A DNA stretch of 64,000 nt from Kibdelosporangium aridum (GCF_900176515.1 NZ_FWXV01000009.1:248001-312000), one strand, 5' to 3'. Positions 15,258 to 24,595 are shown, numbered from the stretch's first letter. Program-made: numbers and translations. Notes: generated by a model not told the origin, from the letters alone.

Positions 15258-16234
15258 GGCACTCTCCCCTCCCAAGGAACCACCACAACGGTGATGTTGT
15301 CGTGCCCGCCGAGCTCATTGGCGATACTCGTCAACTCGGCCGCGACTTTCAACGGTTCGGCGTCCGCGACCTTCGCCGCCAACGACTCCGCGTCCGGCAG
15401 GTAGTTCCACAGGCCGTCACTGCACAACAACAGCCTGCCCGGTGCCTCCGGCTTGAGCACCGTCACGTGCGGCGGCGCCTGCTCGGCGTCCGCGCCGACC
15501 CAACGGGCCAAGGCGTGCGCGTTCAGGCTCGCCGACGCCTCTTCCTCGTCCATCCCGGCCGCGACCAGCTGCGCCACCAACGTGTCGTCGGTGGTCAGCC
15601 TGCGGGAGGGCACATCGGGGGAGGAGGACACCCAATAAGCCCTGCTGTCACCGATCCAGCCGACCGTGATCTCCGAAGGCGTCACGACGGCCGAGACGAA
15701 CGTGCACGACGGCGCTGTTTCCGGAGAGTTCGGGCGCGCCAGTTCGCTGGTCGCCGCATAGGCCGCCGCGGCGCCATCCTCCGTCGCCGAACGCGGGGAA
15801 GAGCCGGAGAGCAGTGAGTCCACAATGGACTCCAAGGCCGCGTCGACCGCTGTCTGGGACGCGGAGTCCGCTCGTTCCGTCGAGCCGACGCCGTCGCACA
15901 CCACCGCGACAACCGTTTGCGGCGAGCCCAACGGACCCACCACGCCGAAGGCCATGGAATCCTCGTTACGCACCCGCGCCCTGCCGCGGTCACTCACCCC
16001 GGCCACCAGTTCGAGGTCGTACTCCATCCGGTCCCGTCCGGCCGGCTGGGCCCGGCCGCACGTCTCGCAGAACCCGTCGGCCGCCACCGCGGAACCGCAG
16101 CCGACGCACCCGGCATCGCCGACGCGGCCGATCGGCCCGCCGGACGGTGTCCTGCGCAACTGCAGGCTGCCGCCGCAGTTCTCGCAGTAGCGGTCGGTCG
16201 CCTCGGCAGGCTCTCCGCAGTCAGGGCAATTCAC
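15254..16234 (-). CDS. Zinc-ribbon PP2C-type Ser/Thr phosphatase
   Basis: 326 residues from GTG 16234 (GGGAGAA upstream). Residues 1-65 contain two zinc ribbons (CPDCGEPAEATDRYCENCGG; CVGCGSAVAADGFCETCG). The PP2C domain from about 72 has the metal-binding motifs VRNEDS, VVCDGVG, IGDSRAYW, LCSDGLW and GGHDN, all Asp ligands kept. It should remove phosphate from Ser/Thr in an Mn/Mg-dependent manner and is the natural counterpart of the adjacent PknG kinase. The presence of the same zinc-ribbon type at the N terminus of kinase, phosphatase and FHA protein is striking. Confidence 0.92.
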   Translation of the reverse strand: MNCPDCGEPAEATDRYCENCGGSLQLRRTPSGGPIGRVGDAGCVGCGSAVAADGFCETCGRAQPAGRDRMEYDLELVAGVSDRGRARVRNEDSMAFGVVGPLGSPQTVVAVVCDGVGSTERADSASQTAVDAALESIVDSLLSGSSPRSATEDGAAAAYAATSELARPNSPETAPSCTFVSAVVTPSEITVGWIGDSRAYWVSSSPDVPSRRLTTDDTLVAQLVAAGMDEEEASASLNAHALARWVGADAEQAPPHVTVLKPEAPGRLLLCSDGLWNYLPDAESLAAKVADAEPLKVAAELTSIANELGGHDNITVVVVPWEGRVP

Positions 16235-16249
16235 GTGCTGTTCTCCCGC

Positions 16250-18466
16250 TCAGATCCAGGTCTTCGGCCGGATCCGGTTGGCGTGGTCGACCAGCGCGAT
16301 GCGCTCCCGGCGGGTGGCGGCCTGCCGGGCCAGGGTCCGATACCACTTCTCCAGGCCGCGCCGGAGATCGTCTTCGACCAGCCGGCATCCCAACACCGTT
16401 CCAGATGCGCCCCGCGGCCCGCCACGGACCCACGAGTACGCGGATTCCAGCAGGTCACGAGATGCTTGGGCGCGCCGCGCGTCGTCAAGTTCCAACCCGG
16501 CCAACTGCCCACCGGCCACGACGAGATCCTGCTCGGTCAGCCCGTCCGAGCGGGAGATCCCGGTCCGCGCCTTGATCGCGGCCAGTTGCGCGGCGAGGTA
16601 ATGACTCGATGTGTCCGGCACAGAATTCAAGACGTCCACGGCCTCATGTCGTTCCCCCTTGGCCAGCAAAGCTCGCGCAAGGCCGAACGCCGCGCTGATG
16701 TACGACCTGTCCGTGCGCCACACCGCCCGGTAGTACCGGTCAGCGTCGGCCATGTCCCCCGAGGCCTCCGCGCACGCCGCGATCGCCAGTTTGGGCGCGG
16801 CCTCACCAGGAAGGATGTCGTACACGGTCTCGAACGACATCCGCGCCTGCGGGGCGTTGTGCGCGGCCAACGCGGCAAGCCCACGGTGCCACGGCAACCG
16901 CCAGTCGCCGGGCTCGCATTTGGCCGAGTTCAACGTCTTCTTGGCGGCCATCTCGTCGCCGATCTCGACGTACGCGCGCGCCAGCCGCAGTTTCACCTCC
17001 ACGCTCTGCATCGGCGCGGTCTTCAGCTCCTTGATCAGCTCCTCGGTGCTGTCGGTGGCGATACCGGCGAGGAACCCCGCACCGGGGTCGGCCGCGTCGA
17101 TCCGCGGGATCGGCAGCGACATCGCGATCTCGGCCATCTCCGGGGTCTTCTTCCCGATGCCGAAGGTGCGGCGTTCCGCGGTGAACTCGACCGAGATCCC
17201 CGGCCGGGGCTGGCCGTCCTCGGTCGCGGCCACCTCGCGGAACACGCCCTCCAGTTGGTCGCGCATCTCCTCGGCGGACCCGAAACGCTGTGCCGGATCG
17301 TTGTGCGTGGCACGCAGAAGCAACCGGTAGTACGACTCAAACTCGCCCAGCAACGGCTGTTCTGCCGTCCCGGGCAGCGAATTCTTGTACGTGGCGTGGA
17401 AATCGAACGGGAACGTCATCACGGCCAGGGCACGCCCGACCGTGTAGACATCCGTCACCGGCGACGGAAGTTCCTTGCCCACCTCGGGTGCTTGATACCC
17501 GGCCGTGCCGTAGATCGGGCTGTCCTCGTCGTCGACGTGCCGCACCGCGCCGAGGTCGATCAGCTTGAGCTGTTCCTCGACCTGGATCACGTTGTCCGGC
17601 TTGAAATCGCAGTACACCAGGCCGATCCCGTGCAGGTAGCCCAGCGCGGGCAGGATCTCGAGCGTGTACGCGATCGCCTGGGTCAGCGGCAGGCACGCGG
17701 TCTGGTCGCCGTTGGTGCGCAGCTGTTTGATCATGTCCTTGATGGACTCGCCGCCGACGTACTCCATCACGATGTAGCCGGTGGTCGACTCGCCGTGCTG
17801 GTGCTCGACGAAGTTGAAGATCCGCACGATGTTCGGGTGCTCGACCTGCGCGAGGAACCGTCGTTCGGCCATCGCCGCGGCCATCGCGTCCGCGTCACCG
17901 GTGTCCAGCAGGCCTTTCAGCACCACCCAGCGGTCGGCCACGGCGTGGTCCAGCGCCAGGTAGATCCAGCCGAGCCCGCCGTGCGCGATGCACCCGAGCA
18001 CCTCGTACTGCCCGGCGACGACGTCACCGGCCTTGAGCTTGGGCGTGAAGTCGAAGTGGTGCCCGCATTTCGCGCAGAACCCGGTGACCCGGCCCGGCCT
18101 GCCTTCCCTGCCCCGGCCGACCTTGGCGCCGCACTTGCTGCAGAACCGTTTGTTCTCAGGGACTTCCGGGTTCTCCAGTACCGCTTCCCGCGGATCGCGT
18201 TTGGGCACAATGGGAACGTCCACGATGCCGCGGCCAAGCAGCCCGCGCCTGGTAGATCGCGTCGCACCCCGGCGGGACCGGGAGGTCGGGCCGCTGCTGC
18301 TGGACGTGGGCGTGCTCCACGCGGTCGGCTTGCTGGCCGACGAAGTCCGTACCGAAGATGAAGCCGTGGCAGCGGTTGCCGGAGACGGAGCTTCCAGACC
18401 GCACGTGTCACAGAAGCCGTCGTCGTCGATCGACCCGTCGCACCCCGAGCGCGGACAACTGGTCAT
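16250..18466 (-). CDS. pknG: Serine/threonine protein kinase PknG
   Basis: 738 residues with the PknG order. An N-terminal zinc ribbon (Cys4/Cys9/Cys19/Cys22) and a Ser/Thr-rich linker come first, then a rubredoxin-like module (Cys109, Cys112, Cys131, Cys134). The kinase domain spans about 150-400 and TPR helices fill the rest. Kinase landmarks are the loop HGGLGW, Lys184 (VVLK), YCDFKPDN with catalytic Asp287, and DLGA at 304-307 in place of DFG, a PknG hallmark. In mycobacteria PknG phosphorylates GarA/OdhI and controls glutamate and 2-oxoglutarate metabolism in response to GlnH/GlnX. Both are encoded upstream here. The extra zinc ribbon before the rubredoxin module is not in mycobacterial PknG. 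The gene overlaps its upstream neighbour by four bases. Confidence 0.95.
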   Translation of the reverse strand: MTSCPRSGCDGSIDDDGFCDTCGLEAPSPATAATASSSVRTSSASKPTAWSTPTSSSSGPTSRSRRGATRSTRRGLLGRGIVDVPIVPKRDPREAVLENPEVPENKRFCSKCGAKVGRGREGRPGRVTGFCAKCGHHFDFTPKLKAGDVVAGQYEVLGCIAHGGLGWIYLALDHAVADRWVVLKGLLDTGDADAMAAAMAERRFLAQVEHPNIVRIFNFVEHQHGESTTGYIVMEYVGGESIKDMIKQLRTNGDQTACLPLTQAIAYTLEILPALGYLHGIGLVYCDFKPDNVIQVEEQLKLIDLGAVRHVDDEDSPIYGTAGYQAPEVGKELPSPVTDVYTVGRALAVMTFPFDFHATYKNSLPGTAEQPLLGEFESYYRLLLRATHNDPAQRFGSAEEMRDQLEGVFREVAATEDGQPRPGISVEFTAERRTFGIGKKTPEMAEIAMSLPIPRIDAADPGAGFLAGIATDSTEELIKELKTAPMQSVEVKLRLARAYVEIGDEMAAKKTLNSAKCEPGDWRLPWHRGLAALAAHNAPQARMSFETVYDILPGEAAPKLAIAACAEASGDMADADRYYRAVWRTDRSYISAAFGLARALLAKGERHEAVDVLNSVPDTSSHYLAAQLAAIKARTGISRSDGLTEQDLVVAGGQLAGLELDDARRAQASRDLLESAYSWVRGGPRGASGTVLGCRLVEDDLRRGLEKWYRTLARQAATRRERIALVDHANRIRPKTWI

Positions 18467-19635
18467 GACGCACTCCTCTTGTCCTGCAGTGCTTGCTGGT
18501 ACCGGTTGACCGCGCGAGTCGCGGCAGGAAGGTCACAGGGCGACGTGTACAGCACGCCGTGGGCTATCCGGTGCAGTTCGGCGAGTTCGAGGTCTTCGGC
18601 GTGGCCGAGCCGGTTGGCCTTGGCGCGATACGCCTCCAGACGGCCACGCAACTCCAGCCGTCGGTCCAACAGTCCGGTCCCCAGCCGCAATTGGGTACGG
18701 GCCTCGGCAAGGGCACTGGTCGCGTCCCGTTCCAGCTCTTCCAAGCCGGTCGCGAGTTCACGCCACTGCCCGGCACGCCATAGCTCTGGTAACTCAGCGA
18801 GCCGCGCACGCAGTGGGGCGACTGCTTCGGTGAGTCGTGGTAACCCGGGAGAGGCGATCTTCTGCATCACGATGGCGTACGCGACTTGCGCCTCCTCGTA
18901 CGCGGCGCTGACCTCACCAAGCAACGCCTCAATACGAGCCATACGGTCGTCGAACGTGTCCTTGGCTGACGACAGGCGGCTCAACCGTGCACGAACGTCG
19001 GCCAGTTCGCTCGCCACACGTTGCGGCGGTCTGGCCGTATCGATGGCCATCGGATCCGCCAGGGCCAGCTCGCGGATCTGGGCGAGTTCCGCGTCGATCT
19101 TCGCCAGCGCGGGGTCGTCGACGCCGAGCGACGCAGCCAGCGCGGACACCGACCGCAGCTCCATTTCCAGGGGGTCGATCTGCTGGATCGTCGTGGTCCA
19201 CGCGGTGTCCGCGGCGGCCAGCACCTCCGTGATCGCCTTGTAGGCGGCCTTCATCCGCTCGACGAGCTCGGTCAGCGTGACGCTGTCGACCACCATCGCC
19301 GGACCGGTCAGGCTGCGTTGGTCGATCGGCAGCTGCTGCGCGTTCAACTCGACGACCGGGTCGGTCAGCAGCGTCGTCAACGAGCCGAGGTCTCGACGGT
19401 CCAGCATGTCCTTGGCCAGCTCGACCATCCTGCGGTGCACGTTGAACTGTTCCCACAACACGGTCATCGCCGAACTGGCCTCAGCCCACCGCTGTTTCGT
19501 CAGCCCGGTCAGCGTGGCGTTGCGCAGCAGCTGATGACCGGCATGGGTGTCCATCGCGACAAGGGCGTCGGCCATCCGGTCGCTTTCGGAGCTGAGCCGC
19601 TGCAGTGCGCGGTCCGCCTCCTCATGGCTGAACAC
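18463..19635 (-). CDS. Coiled-coil protein of the PknG operon, unknown function
   Basis: A 390-residue, almost entirely alpha-helical protein without signal peptide or membrane segment. It starts MFSHEEADRALQRLSSESDR and ends RYQQALQDKRSAS. Long amphipathic stretches such as LERDATSALAEARTQLRLGT suggest a coiled-coil bundle. No domain is recognised. It is translationally coupled to pknG (ATGA overlap) and lies six bases after glnH, so it is a constant member of this transcript. A scaffold between the membrane receptor GlnX and cytosolic PknG would fit, but nothing in the sequence proves it. Confidence 0.8.
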   Translation of the reverse strand: MFSHEEADRALQRLSSESDRMADALVAMDTHAGHQLLRNATLTGLTKQRWAEASSAMTVLWEQFNVHRRMVELAKDMLDRRDLGSLTTLLTDPVVELNAQQLPIDQRSLTGPAMVVDSVTLTELVERMKAAYKAITEVLAAADTAWTTTIQQIDPLEMELRSVSALAASLGVDDPALAKIDAELAQIRELALADPMAIDTARPPQRVASELADVRARLSRLSSAKDTFDDRMARIEALLGEVSAAYEEAQVAYAIVMQKIASPGLPRLTEAVAPLRARLAELPELWRAGQWRELATGLEELERDATSALAEARTQLRLGTGLLDRRLELRGRLEAYRAKANRLGHAEDLELAELHRIAHGVLYTSPCDLPAATRAVNRYQQALQDKRSAS

Positions 19636-19641
19636 GGCCGA

Positions 19642-20613
19642 TCAATCCTTGTACCGGGGCACAGGCGGGGCGGGCGGCGGTCCAGGGATCAGGCCGTCCA
19701 GCCAACGGTCGTAGGAGCTGCGCCACGTGCCGTTGGCCCGTGCCTGCTCCAGGACACCGTTGACAAACCGGACGAAATCCTCGTTTCCCTTGGGAATGGC
19801 CATCCCGTACGGCTCGGCGGCCACGGAGGGGCCGACGACCTCGGTGTAGCGGTCCTGCGCGGCCATGCCCGCCAGGATCACGTCGTCGGTGGACACCGCG
19901 TCGACTTGGCCCTGCTGCAGCATCACCAGGCAGTCGGTCCAGTCCGACACGGACACGCCGATCGGCTTGGACGGCGCGTTGGCGATGTTGCGCAAGGAAG
20001 TCGACCCTCTCGACGCGCAAACTCGCTTGCCGCCCAACGAGTCCATGCCGGTGAAGCCGGAGTTCTTCTTGACCAGCACCTGTTGCTGTGCCTCGTAGTA
20101 CACCGCGGAGAAGTTCACGTCCACCAGCCGGTCGCACGTGATGCTCATGGTGCGCACCACGATGTCGACGTCACCCGCCTTCAACATCGGGATCCGCTGG
20201 TCGGACGTGATCGCCCGGAGCTGGATGGCGTTCGGGTCGCCGAACAGCGCGGCCGCGATGGCACGGGCCATGTCGATGTCGAAACCCTGGATCTCGCCGG
20301 TGAACGGGTCGCGGAAGCCCATGTGGTAGGTGTTCTGGTCCACGCCGACGCGCAGCTTCCCGCGCGCGACGATCTTCGCCATCGTCGAGTCCGCAGGCAT
20401 GCCGCCCGGCGTGGGCATCGGGTTCAACGGCCGCAAACTGGCCAGTTTGTCGCCGCATTCCTGCACAGCGGCGGACGGTGGCGCGGTCATGTCGGCGGCG
20501 TTCGCCGGCTTGGGCACCACAGCACTGACAGTGGGGATCGTCGTTGTGCCCGTCGTGGACGTACAGCCCGCCAACACCGTGACGGCTGCGGCCAGCACCA
20601 GTGCGAGTCTCAT
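19642..20613 (-). CDS. glnH: Glutamate/aspartate-binding lipoprotein GlnH of the PknG system
   Basis: A 323-residue lipoprotein: signal peptide with lipobox LAGC (Cys17), a Pro/Thr linker, then a type-3 periplasmic solute-binding domain (about 85-300). Motifs include GKLRVGVDQNTYHMGF, GFDIDMARAIA, DQRIPMLKAGDVDIV and ANGTWRSSYDRWL. In mycobacteria GlnH binds amino acid outside the membrane and signals through GlnX to PknG, rather than feeding an ABC transporter. No permease or ATPase is present here either. The ATG overlaps the glnX stop by four bases, supporting a receptor role. Confidence 0.88.
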   Translation of the reverse strand: MRLALVLAAAVTVLAGCTSTTGTTTIPTVSAVVPKPANAADMTAPPSAAVQECGDKLASLRPLNPMPTPGGMPADSTMAKIVARGKLRVGVDQNTYHMGFRDPFTGEIQGFDIDMARAIAAALFGDPNAIQLRAITSDQRIPMLKAGDVDIVVRTMSITCDRLVDVNFSAVYYEAQQQVLVKKNSGFTGMDSLGGKRVCASRGSTSLRNIANAPSKPIGVSVSDWTDCLVMLQQGQVDAVSTDDVILAGMAAQDRYTEVVGPSVAAEPYGMAIPKGNEDFVRFVNGVLEQARANGTWRSSYDRWLDGLIPGPPPAPPVPRYKD

Positions 20614-21920
20614 CTGTACTCCTTCAGGCGCTGCCAGATCCCCGCCGTTGCCCCGACTGCGACGACGATGGCCAGCAGCGACACCACCACAACTGTGCCA
20701 CCTAACGCGTCACTTGCGTCCGCTACGCGAGCGTTGAACGTGGCCCTCGTCCGGTCGATCGCCTCCCGTAGGTCCGTGTCGAGGTTGTCGACCGCTGTGC
20801 CGGAGCTTTCCGGGACAGGCGCGATCGCCAGCCGCACGGCGGCGGTGTAGTTGCCGCCGTCGTCCTGCCTGCGGATTTCTTCGTGTGCCTTGGCCCATGC
20901 CGCGCTGTTCGCCCGCGCCGAGGCGATCTCCTGGCTGACCGCTCCGTCGGTCACCTTGGACCCGGCCTCGTTGAGCAGCCCGGTCAGCTTCGTGCTCACC
21001 TGGACGTAGTCGTCCTGGTAGACCTTGCCGGTGCCGCGGGCGACGAGCGTGAGCGTCTCGTCGGCCCGGGCCTGCAGGGTCGCGATCCTGGCCCTGGCGA
21101 GCACGTCGACCTGGGAAGACCCCTCGACCCGGCTGTCGTCCACGCTCGAGATCACGCTGAACGTCGCGATGGACACCCACAGCAGCGAGATCACCGCGGC
21201 GCCGGTCGCGGCGACCAGGCCGACGTTGAACACGCGGTTGCTTCGCTGCCGGACGTACACCTGGGCGACGACCAGCACGCCGAGCACCGAGAGGCCGAGC
21301 AGCAGTTCGGCGATCGGGAACCCGCCCGCGCGGTCCTGGTCGGCGGACACGCGGGTGACTTCGGCGTCGTAGAGTTGTTGCGCCGCAGGCAAAAGCTGCG
21401 TCCGCATCAGGTTCGAGGCCTCACGCTGGTACGCGATTCCCAGCGGCAGGCCCTGGCGGTTGTTCACCCGCGCGGTCTCGACCAGGCCCGTGTAGACCGG
21501 CAGCTGGCCGGAAAGCGTGGCCAAGGGGCTGTTCGCGGCCGTCACGTCGCTTGTTTCGCGTGCCGCGACGGCGATCGCGAGGGCGTTGCTGGCCTGCGCG
21601 ATGTCCTGCTCGTACCGGGCTCGCACGGCGGGCGGCTCAAGGCCGCCGGCCAGGAACGCGCCGCTCGCGGTGGCGTCCGCGTCCGACAGGCCCCGGTAGA
21701 TCTCCTGCGCGGCCACGCTCAGCGGGCCGCTGCGGCTGGCCAGGTCCTCCAGGGCCTGGGCCCGGCGCTGCACGCTGACCGCGCTGAACACGCCCGCGGT
21801 CACGCCGACGACGATCAGCAGCAACGCGAGCGCGCCCAGCACGCCAGGTGTTGTCCGTGCCAGGTCCGTGACCTGACGTAACGGTCCGTTCTTCAACGCT
21901 CGATGGCTCGTGATCGTCAT
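20610..21920 (-). CDS. glnX: Membrane signal transducer GlnX
   Basis: 436 residues. Four membrane helices are visible: about 27-48 (GVLGALALLLIVVGVTAGVF), about 205-225 (LLLGLSVLGVLVVAQVYV), about 236-258 (VGLVAATGAAVISLLWVSI) and one near the C terminus (VVVVSLLAIVVAVG). Two extracellular helical domains lie between them, resembling chemoreceptor four-helix bundles. This is the GlnX layout: a receptor that passes the GlnH signal to PknG. It is the first gene of the operon glnX-glnH-coiled coil-pknG-PP2C-vWA-FHA. Confidence 0.85.
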   Translation of the reverse strand: MTITSHRALKNGPLRQVTDLARTTPGVLGALALLLIVVGVTAGVFSAVSVQRRAQALEDLASRSGPLSVAAQEIYRGLSDADATASGAFLAGGLEPPAVRARYEQDIAQASNALAIAVAARETSDVTAANSPLATLSGQLPVYTGLVETARVNNRQGLPLGIAYQREASNLMRTQLLPAAQQLYDAEVTRVSADQDRAGGFPIAELLLGLSVLGVLVVAQVYVRQRSNRVFNVGLVAATGAAVISLLWVSIATFSVISSVDDSRVEGSSQVDVLARARIATLQARADETLTLVARGTGKVYQDDYVQVSTKLTGLLNEAGSKVTDGAVSQEIASARANSAAWAKAHEEIRRQDDGGNYTAAVRLAIAPVPESSGTAVDNLDTDLREAIDRTRATFNARVADASDALGGTVVVVSLLAIVVAVGATAGIWQRLKEYR

Positions 21921-22063
21921 CCAGGGTCACCCGTGAACATGCCGCGACCACACCCCTCGCTACCCGGTTAACGCCCCGTTGCCGGTGATGATCCCCACAG
22001 TAACCCGAGGTGTGAACGGATGAGCTCAGATCGCAGCAACACCGGTGCCCCGATGTGATCCGC

Positions 22064-23068
22064 CTACTTCCCGAGCAGGGCCTTGATCTCGGCCAACAGG
22101 GCCTTTTTCACCTCTTGCGGAGCGTAGGAGGCTGCTACGCCGGTGCTCGCCAGCTCGGCAAGCTGGGCACGGTCGAAGGTGAACACTTCGTGACAGAGCA
22201 GGTACTCGTCGTTGAGCGTCGTGTGGAACATGCCGGGATCATCGGTTCCCAGGACGACTGGCACGCCCGCGGCGATGAGGTCGGGCAACGGGTGGTTCTC
22301 GATCGCGGCCACGGCTTTGGTGCGGATGTTGGACGTCGGGTTGACCTCCAGGGGGATGCGGTGCTCAGCGAGGTAGCTGACCAGCCGCGGATCCTGGATG
22401 GCGCTCGTGCCGTGACCGATGCGTTCGGCGTGCAGCTCGTTGATGGCCGCCCAGATGGTCTGCGGCCCGGTCGTCTCGCCCGCGTGAGGCAGGCAACGCA
22501 GCCCGTTGTCGGCAGCGACCGCGAACTGTTCACGGAACCATTCGCGCGGCACACCGATCTCCGGTCCGCCGAGGCCAAGGCCGACCGTTGCTTCCGGGCG
22601 GTGGTTGAGCACCCAGTCAAGGGTCGTCGGGCCGGCCTCCTTGCCAAGAAAGCCGTCGATGTCGAAGACCCAGGCGAATTCGACGCCGTACTGCTGCTTG
22701 GCGAGAACGCGTGCCTTGTTGAGGGTCTCGGTCAGCTCGTCCGGCTCCATCTCCTTGTTCAGGTGGGCTGTCGGCGTGACGGTGACCTCGGAGTATCGGA
22801 TGTTGCTGGCGGCTTGGTCGCGCGCGAGGCCCAGCAACAGCGCGAGGACGTCCTCGCCGGTCCGGACGATGGAGTCGACTTTGACGTAGTTGTCGATGAA
22901 GTGCGCGAAGTCGTGGAACTCGTAGAAGTCGCGCAGTGCTTGCTCTTCGGTGGGCACACCGCGGTCAGGGTGGCGGCGGGCGAGCTCGAGGACCGTTGGG
23001 ATCGAAGCGGATCCCACCAAATGGACGTGCAGTTCGACCTTGGGCAGCGCGGCGACGAAGTCTTTCAT
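22064..23068 (-). CDS. Adenosine deaminase-superfamily enzyme (adenosine or aminodeoxyfutalosine deaminase)
   Basis: 334 residues from ATG 23068; the longer frame from 23107 adds a tail that breaks family alignment. Zinc and catalytic motifs are complete: VELHVHL (His14, His16), HAGE (proton shuttle Glu), RIGHGT, and GTDDPGMF (metal Asp plus neighbouring Asp). The family deaminates purine nucleosides through a zinc-bound water. The HVHLVGSAS variant in place of HLDGS resembles the actinobacterial subgroup that includes 6-aminodeoxyfutalosine deaminases of menaquinone synthesis, so the substrate is uncertain. No futalosine-pathway gene is nearby. Confidence 0.85.
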   Translation of the reverse strand: MKDFVAALPKVELHVHLVGSASIPTVLELARRHPDRGVPTEEQALRDFYEFHDFAHFIDNYVKVDSIVRTGEDVLALLLGLARDQAASNIRYSEVTVTPTAHLNKEMEPDELTETLNKARVLAKQQYGVEFAWVFDIDGFLGKEAGPTTLDWVLNHRPEATVGLGLGGPEIGVPREWFREQFAVAADNGLRCLPHAGETTGPQTIWAAINELHAERIGHGTSAIQDPRLVSYLAEHRIPLEVNPTSNIRTKAVAAIENHPLPDLIAAGVPVVLGTDDPGMFHTTLNDEYLLCHEVFTFDRAQLAELASTGVAASYAPQEVKKALLAEIKALLGK

Positions 23069-23201
23069 GACTCGGGAAGTCCTTGTGGTAGCCGGGAACA
23101 GACACACGTGTACTGCGGGCGTGCGTCAGCTAGGGAGCGAGGTCACCCCGCTCGTGGTCTTCCCCGTACAACGGAAATTCCGGCATGTGCCCAGCATAGG
23201 G

Positions 23202-23230
23202 TTGACGTCAAGAGTGATCAGTACTGAGAT
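23202..23230 (+). promoter_or_regulatory. Promoter for the MFS gene, probably leaderless
   Basis: TTGACG (23202-23207) and TGAGAT (23225-23230) are separated by 17 bases. Transcription starting about 7 bases later would begin at the ATG 23237, and no ribosome site is visible upstream of that ATG. This fits a leaderless mRNA, which is common in actinobacteria. Confidence 0.5.
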
Positions 23231-23236
23231 GCCACA

Positions 23237-24595
23237 ATGGACTCACTGGAGCGGCCGTTCGGGGACGTCACGTGGCGTAAGGCAGCTAGGCGGCTGGTGC
23301 CGTACCTGGGGTTGCTGTACTTCATCAACTATCTCGACCGGGTGAACATCGGCTTCGCCGGCCCGGCCGGGCTGTCGAAGGAACTGGCGCTGACCGCGAC
23401 CGCGTTCGGCTTCGCCTCAGGCATCTTCTTCATCGGCTACCTGATCCTCGAGGTGCCGAGCAACCTCGCGCTGCACAAGTTCGGCGCCCGTCGGTGGATC
23501 GCCCGCATCATGATCAGCTGGGGTGTGGTGGCGACGGCGACCGCCTTCGTGCCGAACGCGACCGTACTGATCATCCTGCGGTTCCTGCTCGGCGTGGCGG
23601 AAGCCGGCTTCTTCCCCGGCATCATCCTGTATCTCACATACTGGTTCCCGGCTCGTTACCGCGCTCGGATGGTCGCGTGGTTCATGGTCGCCATCCCGGT
23701 CTCCAGCGCGATCGGCGCGACCATCTCCGCGTTGCTGATCCGCCACGGTGAAGGCGTTTTCGGCTTGAGCGGCTGGCGGTTCATGTTCCTCGTCGAGGGC
23801 CTCCCGGCGATCCTGCTCGCGTTCGTGACGTGGTTCTTCCTGACCGACCGGCCCACCGAGGCGAAGTGGCTCACGCCTGCCGAGGGCAAGTGGATGCAGG
23901 AGCAGCTCGACGCCGAGCGGGCCAAGACCGAACAACAGCACCATTGGCCGTTGCGCAAAGCCCTGACGCACGGCCGGATCATCGGTCTCGCCTTCGTCTA
24001 CTTTGGAAACGTCTACGGCCTGTACGCGCTCGGGTTCTTCCTGCCCAGCATCATCGCCGGGTTCCAGCAGCAGTTCGGCACCACGTTCTCGATCGTCGAA
24101 CGTGGACTGATCACCGCGGTTCCCTATGTCTTCGGCGCGGTCGCGATGGTCTTCTGGGCACGGCACGGTGACCGGACGGGCGAACGTGTCTGGCACGTCG
24201 CGCTGCCGATGATCATCGGTGGCGTCACGATCCCGATCGCGTTGTACCTCGGCAGCCCGTTCGCCGTCATGGTCGCGGTGACCGTCACCGCGATCGGGAT
24301 CTGCTGCGCGCTGCCCACCTTCTGGGCGTTGCCGTCGACATTCCTCGCGGGCACGGCGGCCGCGGGCGGCATCGCGCTGATCAATTCACTGGGCAACGTC
24401 AGCGGGTTCGTGGCGCCGTACATCACGGGCGGCCTCGAGGACTTGACCGGGTCTCAACGAACCGGTCTCTGGGTCGTCGGTGGCGTGATGATCGCCGGTG
24501 CGTTGCTGGCGATCGCGTTGAAGGCGGCACCGGGCAAGAATGCGACTTCCGGCGCCTTGACTGAAGAGTCCGGCACGGTGAAGGGTGCTGACTGA
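23237..24595 (+). CDS. MFS transporter, anion:cation symporter (ACS)-like
   Basis: A 452-residue protein with 12 predicted membrane helices. The N-terminal signature LYFINYLDRVNIGFA and the loop after helix 2 (SNLALHKFGARRWIAR) are typical of the ACS branch, as is LGVAEAGFFPGIILYLTYWF. Relatives take up organic acids such as tartrate, phthalate, galactonate or hydroxyphenylacetate. The substrate cannot be read here, and no catabolic gene is coupled to it. It diverges from the deaminase gene. Confidence 0.9.
   Translation: MDSLERPFGDVTWRKAARRLVPYLGLLYFINYLDRVNIGFAGPAGLSKELALTATAFGFASGIFFIGYLILEVPSNLALHKFGARRWIARIMISWGVVATATAFVPNATVLIILRFLLGVAEAGFFPGIILYLTYWFPARYRARMVAWFMVAIPVSSAIGATISALLIRHGEGVFGLSGWRFMFLVEGLPAILLAFVTWFFLTDRPTEAKWLTPAEGKWMQEQLDAERAKTEQQHHWPLRKALTHGRIIGLAFVYFGNVYGLYALGFFLPSIIAGFQQQFGTTFSIVERGLITAVPYVFGAVAMVFWARHGDRTGERVWHVALPMIIGGVTIPIALYLGSPFAVMVAVTVTAIGICCALPTFWALPSTFLAGTAAAGGIALINSLGNVSGFVAPYITGGLEDLTGSQRTGLWVVGGVMIAGALLAIALKAAPGKNATSGALTEESGTVKGAD

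Noticed and set aside
15917..18361. 814-codon plus-strand frame across PP2C and pknG
   Set aside because: It spans two well-supported minus-strand genes and encodes low-complexity Arg/Gly/Val sequence.
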